Positions 1 to 8,388 are shown, counted from the first letter of the stretch. The stretch is 64,000 bases of DNA from Sphingobacterium sp. BN32 (GCF_030503615.1 NZ_CP129963.1:3596001-3660000); one strand, 5' to 3'. Notes: generated from the sequence alone by a model not told the origin. Program-made: numbers and translations.

Positions 1-56
1 AGTATCAAGACCTATTGCGTAATATCTTGCCAATCCTTAAATCCGTCCTTTCCTTG
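1..56. repeat. Degenerate intergenic repeat (type B end plus type C block)
   Basis: The first bases (AGTATCAAGACCTA) match the inner end of the type B heptad repeats found near 26.1, 30.6 and 50.1 kb. Bases about 30-56 (CCAATCC...CCTTTCCTTGAA) match the reverse complement of the type C block seen near 38.7, 50.2, 56.0 and 59.4 kb. The copy is diverged and cut by the window edge. It lies directly upstream of ruvC. Confidence 0.55.
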
Positions 57-101
57 AAATGTGGACGCCGTCGATTGAGCGGTTTTTTGTAATATTGTAG
101 C

Positions 102-665
102 ATGCAAAAGGAAAAGGCGAAGGAGCGTATTATTTTAGGGATTGACCCGGGCACGGTTGTGCTAGGATATGGAATCGTTAAAGAGGTAAATAAAAAAATA
201 ACCTTAGTAACGATGGGGGTGATTAAAATGGGGCATCTTGACGACCACGCCTTGAAGTTGCAACGTATATTTAAAAAGACTGCGGCATTGATTGCGGAAT
301 ATAAACCCGATTGTGTTGCATTGGAAGCTCCATTTTATGGTAAGAATATTCAGGTAATGTTGAAACTAGGGAGGGCGCAGGGCGTCGCGATGGCGGCAGC
401 ATTGAATGCAGATATTCCAATCTTCGAATATGCACCCCGCAAGATAAAACAGTCGGTTACCGGAAACGGTAATGCCAGTAAAGAACAGGTAGCCGCGATG
501 ATACAGACCCTATTGAGTTTTAAAGAGACGCCAGAGTTCTTAGATGCCACCGATGGATTGGCTGTTGCAGTATGCCATGCCTTTCAACAAAACACAAACA
601 GCAATTCCAAATCTTATTCGGGTTGGGAAGCCTTTGTAAAAGATAACGAAAAACGCGTTCGTTAG
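102..665 (+). CDS. ruvC: Crossover junction endodeoxyribonuclease RuvC
   Basis: RuvC is the Holliday-junction resolvase that cuts four-way junctions with RuvAB during recombinational repair. The 187-residue product has the normal family length and an RNase H-like fold. The acidic catalytic set is visible: D15 in GIDPG, E75 in ALEAPFYGKN, and D148 and D151 in FLDATDG. The ATG at 102 is the natural start, with the IDPG strand following at once. It converges on the next gene, and the two stop codons share the bases TTAG (662-665). Identification is firm from the motifs. Confidence 0.95.
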   Translation: MQKEKAKERIILGIDPGTVVLGYGIVKEVNKKITLVTMGVIKMGHLDDHALKLQRIFKKTAALIAEYKPDCVALEAPFYGKNIQVMLKLGRAQGVAMAAALNADIPIFEYAPRKIKQSVTGNGNASKEQVAAMIQTLLSFKETPEFLDATDGLAVAVCHAFQQNTNSNSKSYSGWEAFVKDNEKRVR

Positions 666-1705
666 AGTTGTACGGAACGTATAACGTTTTTGACGTTCCG
701 CTCGATAATGTCGGTCATGGACTGGCATTGTAGATATTTCGGATCGTCATAGTACTGCGCATGAGCTTCTCTCAATTTGATGATATTCTCCTCGGTAGAA
801 AGTTGCTGCGTTTTTGAGGCATCGCGAAGATCTTTAATTCGATGCCGCTCGCTCCGAACACGATGAACAATGGAAGATCGTTCTTCCTGCTGATACTGCA
901 AGACAGTTTTCTCGTTTAAATGATCCATCGAAAGTTTTACATAAGGATAGTTCTCTTTGAAAAACTGTGGCATATAAACCTTGATATTACCCTCATAGAA
1001 CTGTTGATCGAAATCAATCGCGCGGATACGGAATTGGAAATCATCAAAGTCTGGCGTAATCTGCATGACGAAGTTGTAAGCACGCATATCACCGAGCAAA
1101 GAAATCACGCAACGTTCATTAAACTTTACAAACTCTTTAGCAATCCGGGTCTGATTATAATCCGGAGTGTACATCCGCCCCAGAGAGAAGACATCCCCTG
1201 GAATACCGACAATATGCTCCTCTACTAAGGTCGATCGATCATAGAGGTAATTTACTTGGTTTGGGGATAGAATTTCTTCAAGTTCCAGGCCGTAGATACG
1301 CGAAGCATCGGCTTGCTTGATATAGAAATAATCATAAACATCATTCAGACGATTGACAATTTTGATCCGGAAAGGTCGTGTATTACCGAACGCACAGAAT
1401 TCTATTCGTTCAATAACCTTATGCTGCACGATTCGCGTATTACCTGAAGCTTTGAGTTCCGCATAGACTATCTTGAGCTGTTCGTACAGGTGATCTTGGA
1501 CATGCTGCGGATATAAAGGAATTTCCCAATAGGTGTCTACCCCATTTTTATCGATGACAGGAACCGTTTCATCAAAATTCAACAGATCGGCGTATGCAAG
1601 GGGTAGTTTGCTATCCCTTTGATACATTTTAAGGTATTTAAGAAGCCCTGCCCCTACTGGAAACACGGGTTTCTTTCTTGAAATTTTAACGTCTTGGATT
1701 TCCAT
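662..1705 (-). CDS. Uncharacterised Bacteroidota protein, possibly kinase-like
   Basis: This is a 347-residue soluble protein with no signal peptide or membrane segment. I do not recognise a named family. The middle carries LLGDMRAYNFVMQ (about residues 202-214) followed by IRAIDFDQQFYEG (about 227-239). That spacing resembles the catalytic-loop (D...N) and metal-binding (DFD) pair of kinase-like phosphotransferases. No glycine-rich loop is evident near the N-terminus. The C-terminal 90 residues are charged and helical. A 9-bp inverted repeat (1743-1751/1756-1764) lies 38 bp before the start. The kinase-like reading is inference; the ORF itself is convincing from its length and codon use. Confidence 0.8.
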   Translation of the reverse strand: MEIQDVKISRKKPVFPVGAGLLKYLKMYQRDSKLPLAYADLLNFDETVPVIDKNGVDTYWEIPLYPQHVQDHLYEQLKIVYAELKASGNTRIVQHKVIERIEFCAFGNTRPFRIKIVNRLNDVYDYFYIKQADASRIYGLELEEILSPNQVNYLYDRSTLVEEHIVGIPGDVFSLGRMYTPDYNQTRIAKEFVKFNERCVISLLGDMRAYNFVMQITPDFDDFQFRIRAIDFDQQFYEGNIKVYMPQFFKENYPYVKLSMDHLNEKTVLQYQQEERSSIVHRVRSERHRIKDLRDASKTQQLSTEENIIKLREAHAQYYDDPKYLQCQSMTDIIERNVKNVIRSVQL

Positions 1706-2093
1706 CTGTTATTGATATCGGGTAATTACTAATGTACTAATTTCTAAAAGATAACTCTTTTAGAATTGAAATATAAATATGACAAAAAAAATGATATTAT
1801 TTTATCATTTGAATATTAAAATACGCTGAAAAGTTGTTATTTTTGAAAAATATTCAAATCGTTAGGTGACGATGGTTTGGCAAAATGGAAGAAGCTCCTC
1901 GGGCGAGGAGCTTCGACGCTAACCAATTATAAACCTATGTTATTTTGAGGGGCTACTTTATGCAAAATCAGCAAGTTTTTACTGCTTTTGTTATAACAAA
2001 TGTACATTTTGATTCAAAAAAATAGAAATTTTTCTGAATTTTTTAGATAATTTTAAAAAGTAAACAAATTATACACGTAATAATACCATTTTT
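1706..2093. other. 388-bp divergent intergenic region with inverted repeats and a possible structured RNA
   Basis: It lies between two divergent genes. Seen: a perfect 9-bp inverted repeat with a 4-nt spacer at 1743-1764; a TATTTTTG -7-like box at 1838-1845 (plus strand); GTTAG (1861-1865) complementary to CTAAC (1918-1922), enclosing a perfect 10-bp hairpin, GAAGCTCCTC/GAGGAGCTTC with loop GGGC (1891-1914). The remainder is A+T-rich. I recognise no known RNA family. A 21-codon ORF (1960-2025) is probably chance. The region could carry a small RNA or a long leader for the Lrp gene. Confidence 0.45.
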
Positions 2094-2564
2094 ATGGAAA
2101 AAAACTATTCAAATTACGATTTAGACAACTTAGATGTTCAAATTTTATCCATCTTAATGGAAGATGCATCAATTCCATATACGGAAATCGCAAAAAAACT
2201 GATAGTTTCTGGTGGAACCATCCATGTTCGCATGAAAAAAATGGAGGAATTGGGAATAATCAATGGATCTAACCTCATTATTAACCCTCAAAAGGTTGGT
2301 TTTGACATCACAGCCTTCTTAGGCATCTATTTAGAGAAGGGTTCTCAGTATTCTGATGCCGTTGAACAGTTAAAACAGGTTAAAGAAGTTGTAGAATTAC
2401 ACTATTGCACGGGTCAATACAGTGCTTTCGCTAAAATTATCTGTCGTGACACCTCACATTTACGCAAAGTTTTGAATGAAGACATCCAAGGATTAAAAGG
2501 AATTCAACGTACCGAGACGATTATTTCACTTGAAGAGAGCATTAAACGTCAGATTACTTTGTAA
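2094..2564 (+). CDS. Lrp/AsnC family transcriptional regulator
   Basis: A 156-residue DNA-binding regulator. The N-terminal winged helix-turn-helix covers about residues 8-60 (LDVQILSILMEDASIPYTEI, then VSGGTIHVRMKKMEELGII). The C-terminal RAM/AsnC effector domain covers about 70-150 (GFDITAFLGIYLEKG, then VVELHYCTGQYSAFAKIIC). Length and domain order are standard. Members sense amino acids and form octamers. It converges on the arginine operon, so control of amino-acid synthesis is a reasonable guess, but no target or effector can be read from the sequence. Confidence 0.93.
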   Translation: MEKNYSNYDLDNLDVQILSILMEDASIPYTEIAKKLIVSGGTIHVRMKKMEELGIINGSNLIINPQKVGFDITAFLGIYLEKGSQYSDAVEQLKQVKEVVELHYCTGQYSAFAKIICRDTSHLRKVLNEDIQGLKGIQRTETIISLEESIKRQITL

Positions 2565-2623
2565 AAGTCTCGTTTGTTTAAAAAAAGCTTGTTGAGAGTC
2601 GTTTTTTGATAAGCAGAGAAACA

Positions 2624-2671
2624 AATATTATATAAGAATAGCGGGCATGCCCGCTATTCTTATATAATATT
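2624..2671. terminator. 48-bp perfect palindrome, shared bidirectional terminator
   Basis: Every base from 2624 to 2671 pairs with its mirror position. The core is GCGGGCATGCCCGC (2641-2654), flanked by 17-bp A+T-rich arms. It lies between the convergent Lrp and argE genes, and its right arm includes the last codons and stop of argE (2660-2671). A G+C core with A/T flanks gives a stem and T-rich tail on either strand. Confidence 0.85.
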
Positions 2672-3724
2672 ATGTAGAAGGGAGATATAAAACCGAATTC
2701 CCTCTTCTATTTCATGTAGATAAATAAATTCATCCGCGGTATGTGATCTTGCCGAATCGCCAGGACCTACCTTAATCGAGGGAATTGGCAATAAAGCTTG
2801 GTCGCTCATCGTCGGACTGCCGTAAATTTCCTTACCTAGCTTAATACCCGATTGTACAATGGGATGATCAACGGGGATAGTCGAAGGATTCAATCGGGTG
2901 GAACGGGCTACCACTTCCGACTTGACATGCGATTTGATGATGTCTAATATTTCCTGATTGGTATAAACGTCTGTACTCCGCACATCAACGACGTATTTAC
3001 AGATTGCAGGAACAACATTATGTTGCGACCCCGCTTCGATCATCGTCACGCTCATTTTAACTGGCCCGAGGAAGCTCGAAAGCTTCGGAAACTGAAAGCT
3101 CTGGAACCACGCTATATCTTCTAACGCTAAGTAGATGGCATTGACACCCTCTTCGCGTGCGGCATGTCCGGATTGACCATGTGCGGCACAATCCAAAACC
3201 ATTAATCCTTTCTCAGCGACCGCTAGGTTTAGCAGCGTCGGTTCGCCGACAATTGCAAAACTGCAGGCAGGCACATGCTTGTAAGCCTCTTCCACCCCAT
3301 TCTTCCCCGACACTTCTTCTTCTGCTGATGCAATAAGGCATAAATTGAATGGGAGATTCTGCTGCCCATAGAAATAACGGAATGCTGCGATTAGCGAAAC
3401 TAAACAACCACCGGCGTCATTGCTCCCTAAGCCATACAATTTACCATCCTCAACCAGCGGTTGGAAGGGATCTTTTGTATAGCCAGGATTTGCTTTGACG
3501 GTATCGTGATGGGAATTTAAAAGAATATAAGGCTTGTCGGCCGAATGAAACTGATTATAGGCAATAATATTATTGCCTATTTGTTCCGTTGGTATTTTAT
3601 GCGTTTGAAAGAATTGACGAATTAAAGCGGCAGTGTTCTGTTCCTCACGACTAAGCGAGGGGGTGCTGATCATGCCTTTCAATAATGCGATACTATCGCT
3701 CGTCAATTCTGCTATGTTATTCAT
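2660..3724 (-). CDS. argE: ArgE-type M20 deacylase, last step of ornithine/citrulline release
   Basis: A 354-residue zinc-dependent M20 amidohydrolase that removes the N-acyl group from the arginine-pathway intermediate. Metal ligands and catalytic residues are visible: NSHHDTV near residue 72, GLGSNDAGG near 99, SAEEEVSG near 134, and the late histidine in SARSHTADEF. It is the last gene of the operon and overlaps the proC stop by 8 nt (ATGAATAA), so translation is probably coupled. With a transcarbamylase that acts on an N-acylated substrate upstream, the true substrate is likely N-acyl-citrulline or N-acyl-ornithine with a succinyl or acetyl group. The last three codons and the stop lie inside the 48-bp palindrome. 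Confidence 0.88.
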   Translation of the reverse strand: MNNIAELTSDSIALLKGMISTPSLSREEQNTAALIRQFFQTHKIPTEQIGNNIIAYNQFHSADKPYILLNSHHDTVKANPGYTKDPFQPLVEDGKLYGLGSNDAGGCLVSLIAAFRYFYGQQNLPFNLCLIASAEEEVSGKNGVEEAYKHVPACSFAIVGEPTLLNLAVAEKGLMVLDCAAHGQSGHAAREEGVNAIYLALEDIAWFQSFQFPKLSSFLGPVKMSVTMIEAGSQHNVVPAICKYVVDVRSTDVYTNQEILDIIKSHVKSEVVARSTRLNPSTIPVDHPIVQSGIKLGKEIYGSPTMSDQALLPIPSIKVGPGDSARSHTADEFIYLHEIEEGIRFYISLLHNII

Positions 3725-4517
3725 TATACAAACCTCCAGCTTTCTTAGCTGATAATTTTATGCCTTTGATAAATGCAGAGCTAAAGCCGTTGTGTTCCAT
3801 TTCGTTTAGGCCTGCGATGGTACATCCTTTGGGTGAAGTTACTTTATCAATCTCGCTTTCAGGATGGCTCTGCATTTGCAGCAGCAAATCTGCAGCTCCT
3901 TTTGCTGTTTGAATCGCCATTTTGAGCGCATCATGTGCATGGAAGCCGATCTCTACTCCTCCTTGCGACGCCGCGCGGATACTACGTAAAAAAAATGCAA
4001 TACCACAGGCGCACAATGCGGTTGCCGATGTCATGAGATCTTCGTTGATTAGAACGACGGATCCTACCGTTTCGAACATCGTCGTAACGGCTTTGATTTG
4101 TTCATCCGTTGCATTATCCGTTGCCATACAGGTCATCGACTGACCAATGGCAATTGCCGTATTCGGCATAACGCGGATAACCGTTTTATTATTTCCAATG
4201 ACTTCCTTGATATCAGCACAGGTCACTCCTGACACGACTGAAATTACAATCTGCTTGGGGTTTAAGCTGGGTTGAAGCTCGTCAAGTACTTTGCGAATCT
4301 GCTGCGGCAAGATTGCAAGCACAATATAGTCTGCACCTTGAATGGCTTCGACATTATTCTCGCTAACCGTAAAGCCGGCATTCTTCTCCTCTTCTAATGA
4401 AACCAACGACCTTCTGGTGATCGTGATTGCATCAGCTTGGCAATAATCCGCCTTCACCAATCCCTTGGCTAAAGATAGGCCGATATTCCCCCCTCCGATG
4501 ATTGTAATTTTTTGCAT
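3717..4517 (-). CDS. proC: Pyrroline-5-carboxylate reductase
   Basis: ProC makes proline from pyrroline-5-carboxylate with NAD(P)H. The chosen ATG at 4515-4517 gives 266 residues starting MQKITIIGGGNIG, with the Rossmann GGGNIG at the very N-terminus as in the family. A longer frame reaching 4544 would add nine residues and overlap argB. The C-terminal part has the family's signature region (TSPKGCTIAGLNEME). It sits inside the arginine operon, 11 bp after argB and overlapping argE, which ties proline and arginine synthesis to one transcript. Confidence 0.93.
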   Translation of the reverse strand: MQKITIIGGGNIGLSLAKGLVKADYCQADAITITRRSLVSLEEEKNAGFTVSENNVEAIQGADYIVLAILPQQIRKVLDELQPSLNPKQIVISVVSGVTCADIKEVIGNNKTVIRVMPNTAIAIGQSMTCMATDNATDEQIKAVTTMFETVGSVVLINEDLMTSATALCACGIAFFLRSIRAASQGGVEIGFHAHDALKMAIQTAKGAADLLLQMQSHPESEIDKVTSPKGCTIAGLNEMEHNGFSSAFIKGIKLSAKKAGGLYNE

Positions 4518-4528
4518 GTTGTATAGAT

Positions 4529-5317
4529 TTAGGCAATTAAACAAGTGCCAAATTTACGCTGCTGGTACAGGTGTAAATTATTGGCATTGCCAATATACAC
4601 ATTGCTAACCCCCTTTGCAATAGCGTCAAACGCATTTTGCAACTTCGGAATCATGCCATCATGTATAATCTTATTTTCTTTTAATTGCTGAAATTCTCCG
4701 GAACGAATCGTCTCAATAACCGAATTTTCGTTATCGACGTCTAATAAAACACCATTCTTCTCGAAACAATAGATCAGCGAAACTTCATAGACATTGGATA
4801 GGGCGATCGCAAGCGAAGATGCAATGGTGTCTGCATTCGTATTCAATAGCTGCCCCATACCATTATGGGTAATTGCTGAAAATACTGGTGTGAATTCGGC
4901 CTCTAAGAGTTTCTTTATCGCAAGTGAATTCACGGAATCCGCAAGTATATCACCGGCAAATCCGTAGTCGATCTCCCGCACTGGACGTTTAATAGCCTTT
5001 ATCACATTGGCATCAGCGCCACATAAGCCTATCGCATCACAATTAAGTTTTTGCAGATTTGCTACGATATTCTTATTGGTCAAGCCCGCGTAAACCATGG
5101 TTACCACATCCAACATTGGTGCATCCGTAATACGACGTCCTTCGACCATTTTAGCCTCGATACCTAAATCAGCAGCGATACGCGTTGCGATTTTACCACC
5201 GCCATGAACTAAAATTTTACGCCCCTGCAAAGCAGAGAATTTTTCGAGGAAAGCATCTAATTGAACAGGATCGTCAATGATGTTCCCCCCGATTTTTATA
5301 ATGTTTAATACCGACAT
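4529..5317 (-). CDS. argB: N-acetyl- (or N-succinyl-) glutamate kinase
   Basis: An amino-acid kinase of 262 residues that phosphorylates N-acylglutamate, the second step of ornithine synthesis. Motifs: KIGGN at 8-12, LVHGGGK near 37-43, the acyl-glutamate region GLCGADAN near 97-104, and the phosphate lysine in DGMIPKLQNA near 220. It starts 6 bp after the transcarbamylase stop and belongs to the same operon. Substrate choice (acetyl or succinyl) should follow that of the transcarbamylase. Confidence 0.92.
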   Translation of the reverse strand: MSVLNIIKIGGNIIDDPVQLDAFLEKFSALQGRKILVHGGGKIATRIAADLGIEAKMVEGRRITDAPMLDVVTMVYAGLTNKNIVANLQKLNCDAIGLCGADANVIKAIKRPVREIDYGFAGDILADSVNSLAIKKLLEAEFTPVFSAITHNGMGQLLNTNADTIASSLAIALSNVYEVSLIYCFEKNGVLLDVDNENSVIETIRSGEFQQLKENKIIHDGMIPKLQNAFDAIAKGVSNVYIGNANNLHLYQQRKFGTCLIA

Positions 5318-5323
5318 TCTATT

Positions 5324-6286
5324 TTATTTCAAACCCTCCAACAACCTCTTCAATACAACCTGTGCCGCCCACACACGATTACCTGCTTCCTTAATAACTA
5401 AGGAATTCGGCCCATCAAGAATCTCTGATGATAATTCCAGGTCGCGTCTAACTGGTAGACAATGCATGACCTTCGCATCATTTGTCAGCTTTAATTTTTC
5501 ATTATTCATCATCCAATCTTCAAATACTGGGTATACAGCGCCGTATTCCCTAAACGAGGACCAGTTTTTCACATACACGAAATCAGCATCAGCCAAAGCT
5601 TCGTCAAGATTATTAGAAATGCTGGCGCCGTCTGTAAATTCTTCCGACAATTCATATCCCATGGGATGTGCAATCGTAAAGTCAACTAAGCCTTCCTCCT
5701 GTGCCTTACACATCCACTCTGCGAATGAGTTTGGAACGGCTTGCGGAAGTGCTTTCACATGAGGAGCCCAAGCAAGCACCACTTTTGGCTTATCTTTCTT
5801 TTTATGTTCTGTAATGGTAATCAGATCGGTAAGACTTTGTAGTGGATGTCGTGTAGCACTTTCCAAGGAAACAACCGGTACCCCCGCAAATTTCACGAAT
5901 TTGTTGAATAAATCTTCGGTATAATCTGCTTCCTTATCTTTCAATGAAGGAAACGAACGAAGGCCTAGGATATCGCAATACTCGCCCATAACAGCTGCAG
6001 CCTCCCGGATATGCTCTACGGTCGTGCCGTTCATAATAACGCCGTCACGGGTCTCTAAAGCCCAGCCATCCTTATCCATATTCATCACGATGACCTGCAT
6101 CCCAAGGTTCATCGCCGCTTTCTGTGTACTAAGTCGAGTACGAAGACTTGGGTTCAAGAATACTAAACCAATTGTTTTATGCTTACCAAGGTCTTCGTTG
6201 CCAAAAGGGTTGGCCTTTAACGTTAATGCCTCGTCTACTATAGCTTTCAGATTTTTTACATCCGCTACAGAAAAAAAGTTCTTCAT
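5324..6286 (-). CDS. argF': N-succinyl/acetyl-ornithine carbamoyltransferase (ArgF')
   Basis: A 320-residue transcarbamylase of the type that carbamoylates an N-acylated ornithine rather than free ornithine. The carbamoyl-phosphate motif is SLRTR (47-51), the late loop is HCLPVRR, and it carries the extended segment (EYGAVYPVFEDWMM) typical of acyl-ornithine enzymes. Aligned from memory to the Bacteroides fragilis N-succinylornithine enzyme, it matches closely (RTRLSTQKAA, ATRHPLQS, PQAVPNSFAEWM). The specificity position, Pro90 in that enzyme and Glu in the acetyl-specific Xanthomonas enzyme, is Val90 here. Succinyl preference is likely from overall similarity but not settled. It lies 11 bp after argD. 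Confidence 0.88.
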   Translation of the reverse strand: MKNFFSVADVKNLKAIVDEALTLKANPFGNEDLGKHKTIGLVFLNPSLRTRLSTQKAAMNLGMQVIVMNMDKDGWALETRDGVIMNGTTVEHIREAAAVMGEYCDILGLRSFPSLKDKEADYTEDLFNKFVKFAGVPVVSLESATRHPLQSLTDLITITEHKKKDKPKVVLAWAPHVKALPQAVPNSFAEWMCKAQEEGLVDFTIAHPMGYELSEEFTDGASISNNLDEALADADFVYVKNWSSFREYGAVYPVFEDWMMNNEKLKLTNDAKVMHCLPVRRDLELSSEILDGPNSLVIKEAGNRVWAAQVVLKRLLEGLK

Positions 6287-6297
6287 CTTTGATATAA

Positions 6298-7431
6298 TTA
6301 AGCTTTCAAACGCTCGTCAAAAGCTGTTAAAAAGCGATCTGCAATTTCTTTTGTAATATTTAATGCGGGTAGAATACGAATTACATTCGGCTTAGCCTCT
6401 CCAGTAAAGATCTTATTGATCGACAACAGATCCTTCTTCACCTGCGCAAGATCTGCAGGCAACTCAATACCGATCATCAACCCACGTCCTCTAACTTCCA
6501 AGACCTGATCAAACTTCTTAAGTTCCTCAATCAAATACTTGCCTACCTGTTCGGCATTCTGAAGCAAGTTCTCCTCTTTGATAACATCTAGCACAGCAAC
6601 AGCAGCAGCACATGCAAGATGATTTCCGCCAAAGGTCGTTCCCAACAAGCCATAGGAAGCTTTGAACTTCGGAGCGATGGAAATACCACCAATAGGGAAA
6701 CCATTTCCCATACCCTTTGCCATCGTATAGATATCTGCATCTACACCTGCGTAGTCATGCGAGTAGAAAGAACCTGTTCTTCCATAACCACATTGCACCG
6801 AATCTGCGATATAAACGGCCCCATAAGTGTCACACAATGAACGAATGGTTTTTAAAAAGGGAACAGAAGCTTCGCGAATTCCTCCAACACCTTGTATCCC
6901 TTCGATGATAACAGCAGCAATTTCATCTCCATACTCCTGAAAAGCCTTCGTTAATGCTTCCTCATCATTGAATGGAAGGAACACAACATTGTCAGTTTGG
7001 TTAACTGGAGCTACAATACTTGGATTGTCAGTCGCAGCAACTGCCAAGGAAGTACGACCGTGAAATGCCTTATTGAAAGCAATAATCTTCTTTCTTCCAG
7101 TATGAAAGGATGCTAACTTCAGCGCATTCTCATTGGCTTCAGCACCTGAGTTACAAAGAAACAAGGTATAATCAGCCTTTCCAGACACCTCACCTAACTG
7201 TCGGGCAAGTTGCTGTTGAATAGGAATTAAAACGGAATTCGAATAAAAACCAATCTTGTCTAACTGATTTTTAAGCGCCTCAACATAATGAGGATGCGTA
7301 TGGCCTATAGAAATGACCGCGTGGCCACCATATAGATCCAAGTACTCTGTGCCTTGTTCATCCCATACCAATGATCCTTTTGCTTTTACAATATTGATAG
7401 GATTAACAGGGTAAACATTAAAAAGTTCCAT
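6298..7431 (-). CDS. argD: Acetyl/succinyl-ornithine aminotransferase
   Basis: A class-III PLP aminotransferase of 377 residues that makes N-acyl-ornithine from the semialdehyde. Visible features are the cofactor loop FLCNSGAEANENALKLA near residue 94, the DSVQCGYGRTG segment, and the Schiff-base lysine in TMAKGMGNGFPIGG. It is the first gene of the argD-argF'-argB-proC-argE operon. A TATATTTG -7 box lies 29 bp before the ATG, just after the rplQ terminator, so the operon should have its own promoter. argC, argG and argH are not in the window. Confidence 0.93.
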   Translation of the reverse strand: MELFNVYPVNPINIVKAKGSLVWDEQGTEYLDLYGGHAVISIGHTHPHYVEALKNQLDKIGFYSNSVLIPIQQQLARQLGEVSGKADYTLFLCNSGAEANENALKLASFHTGRKKIIAFNKAFHGRTSLAVAATDNPSIVAPVNQTDNVVFLPFNDEEALTKAFQEYGDEIAAVIIEGIQGVGGIREASVPFLKTIRSLCDTYGAVYIADSVQCGYGRTGSFYSHDYAGVDADIYTMAKGMGNGFPIGGISIAPKFKASYGLLGTTFGGNHLACAAAVAVLDVIKEENLLQNAEQVGKYLIEELKKFDQVLEVRGRGLMIGIELPADLAQVKKDLLSINKIFTGEAKPNVIRILPALNITKEIADRFLTAFDERLKA

Positions 7432-7459
7432 TTATTATGCTTTCGTAAGATGTGAATTA

Positions 7460-7467
7460 CAAATATA
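7460..7467 (-). promoter_or_regulatory. Candidate -7 element of the arg operon
   Basis: Read on the minus strand the bases are TATATTTG, an exact fit to the Bacteroidota -7 consensus TAnnTTTG, 28 bp before the argD ATG. No good TTTG is seen at the -33 spacing. Confidence 0.55.
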
Positions 7468-7502
7468 TGTAGTAATAGTTTACGAATCTTGATAAAATAA
7501 AA

Positions 7503-7528
7503 AAAGTCCCCTTTTGCAAGGGGACTTT
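7503..7528 (-). terminator. Intrinsic terminator of the ribosomal superoperon
   Basis: A perfect 11-bp stem (7503-7513 with 7518-7528, AAAGTCCCCTT-type) with a 4-nt loop, followed on the minus strand by a T-rich run (7490-7502). It lies 25 bp after the rplQ stop and separates the superoperon from argD. Confidence 0.9.
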
Positions 7529-7552
7529 CTTATTTCGTTAAAAAATCAATGA

Positions 7553-8275
7553 TTATTCATCAACTTTTTTACCGCCATCTAATTCAGCTTTCAATTTTTC
7601 TAATTCTTCGAATTTACCGTCAGCTGCTAATTGTGCTTGTTCAGCCCAAGTAGAAGGATCTGCAGTATTGAAGTTAGAACCTGCTTCAGTTAAAATTTCT
7701 TTAACTTTTTCTGCATCAGTTTTAGCTAATTCAGCGTAAGTAGCGATTCCAGCAGCTGTTAATACTTCAGCAATTTTAGGACCGATACCTTCTACGATAG
7801 TTAAATCGTCAGCTTTTGCAACTGGAGCTTTCGCTGCAGTTTCAGTAGCTTTTTTCTTTGATGTAGAACGACGACGAGTAGATTTCTTCTCAGTTTTAGC
7901 AGTATTTCCGTAAACTTCGTTGTAATCTACTAATTCGATAAATGCCATCTCCGCGTTATCACCTAAACGGTTTTCCAATTTGATGATACGTGTGTAACCA
8001 CCTGGACGAGAAGCAACTTTTTCAGATACTTCGCGGAATAAGATAGTAACAGCATCTTTATCTTTTAAGTAAGCGAATACCGTACGACGTGAATGTGTAG
8101 TGTCGTTTTTAGATTTTGTAATCAAAGGCTCAACGTAAGTACGTAAAGCTTTAGCTTTTGCTAAAGTTGTAGTAATACGTTTGTGTTTAATTAATGAAGT
8201 CGCCATGTTAGCTAACATCGCCTTACGGTGACTGTCAGTGCGGCCTAAGTGATTAACTTTTTTTCCGTGTCTCAT
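7553..8275 (-). CDS. rplQ: 50S ribosomal protein L17 with C-terminal helix-hairpin-helix extension
   Basis: Residues 1-120 are a normal L17 ([13 protein letters not shown] at the start, then [18 protein letters not shown]). The protein goes on to 240 residues, about twice the usual bacterial length. A Lys/Arg/Ala linker (about 121-155) leads to a helix-hairpin-helix-like unit (about 156-190, [20 protein letters not shown]) and an acidic helical tail. The reading frame is continuous, so this is a fusion, not a misread stop. I recall long L17 forms in other Bacteroidota, so it is probably lineage-wide. It is the last gene of the superoperon. Confidence 0.95.
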   Translation of the reverse strand: MRHGKKVNHLGRTDSHRKAMLANMATSLIKHKRITTTLAKAKALRTYVEPLITKSKNDTTHSRRTVFAYLKDKDAVTILFREVSEKVASRPGGYTRIIKLENRLGDNAEMAFIELVDYNEVYGNTAKTEKKSTRRRSTSKKKATETAAKAPVAKADDLTIVEGIGPKIAEVLTAAGIATYAELAKTDAEKVKEILTEAGSNFNTADPSTWAEQAQLAADGKFEELEKLKAELDGGKKVDE

Positions 8276-8388
8276 TTTTTTGATTTGTTTTTGTGCGTAC
8301 CGTTCTTTCTTTCAAGCTTGTATGTATAATCAGATTATCTCTACTCCCAAGAGGAATTACGCAACAGGTCGCTTATTATTGTAATTTA

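Noticed and set aside
920..1228. 102-codon plus-strand frame inside the uncharacterised gene
   Set aside because: It is antisense to a longer frame with better composition, and no start signals are seen.
1960..2025. 21-codon ORF in the Lrp upstream region
   Set aside because: Too short, with no conserved features; kept only as a possible leader peptide.
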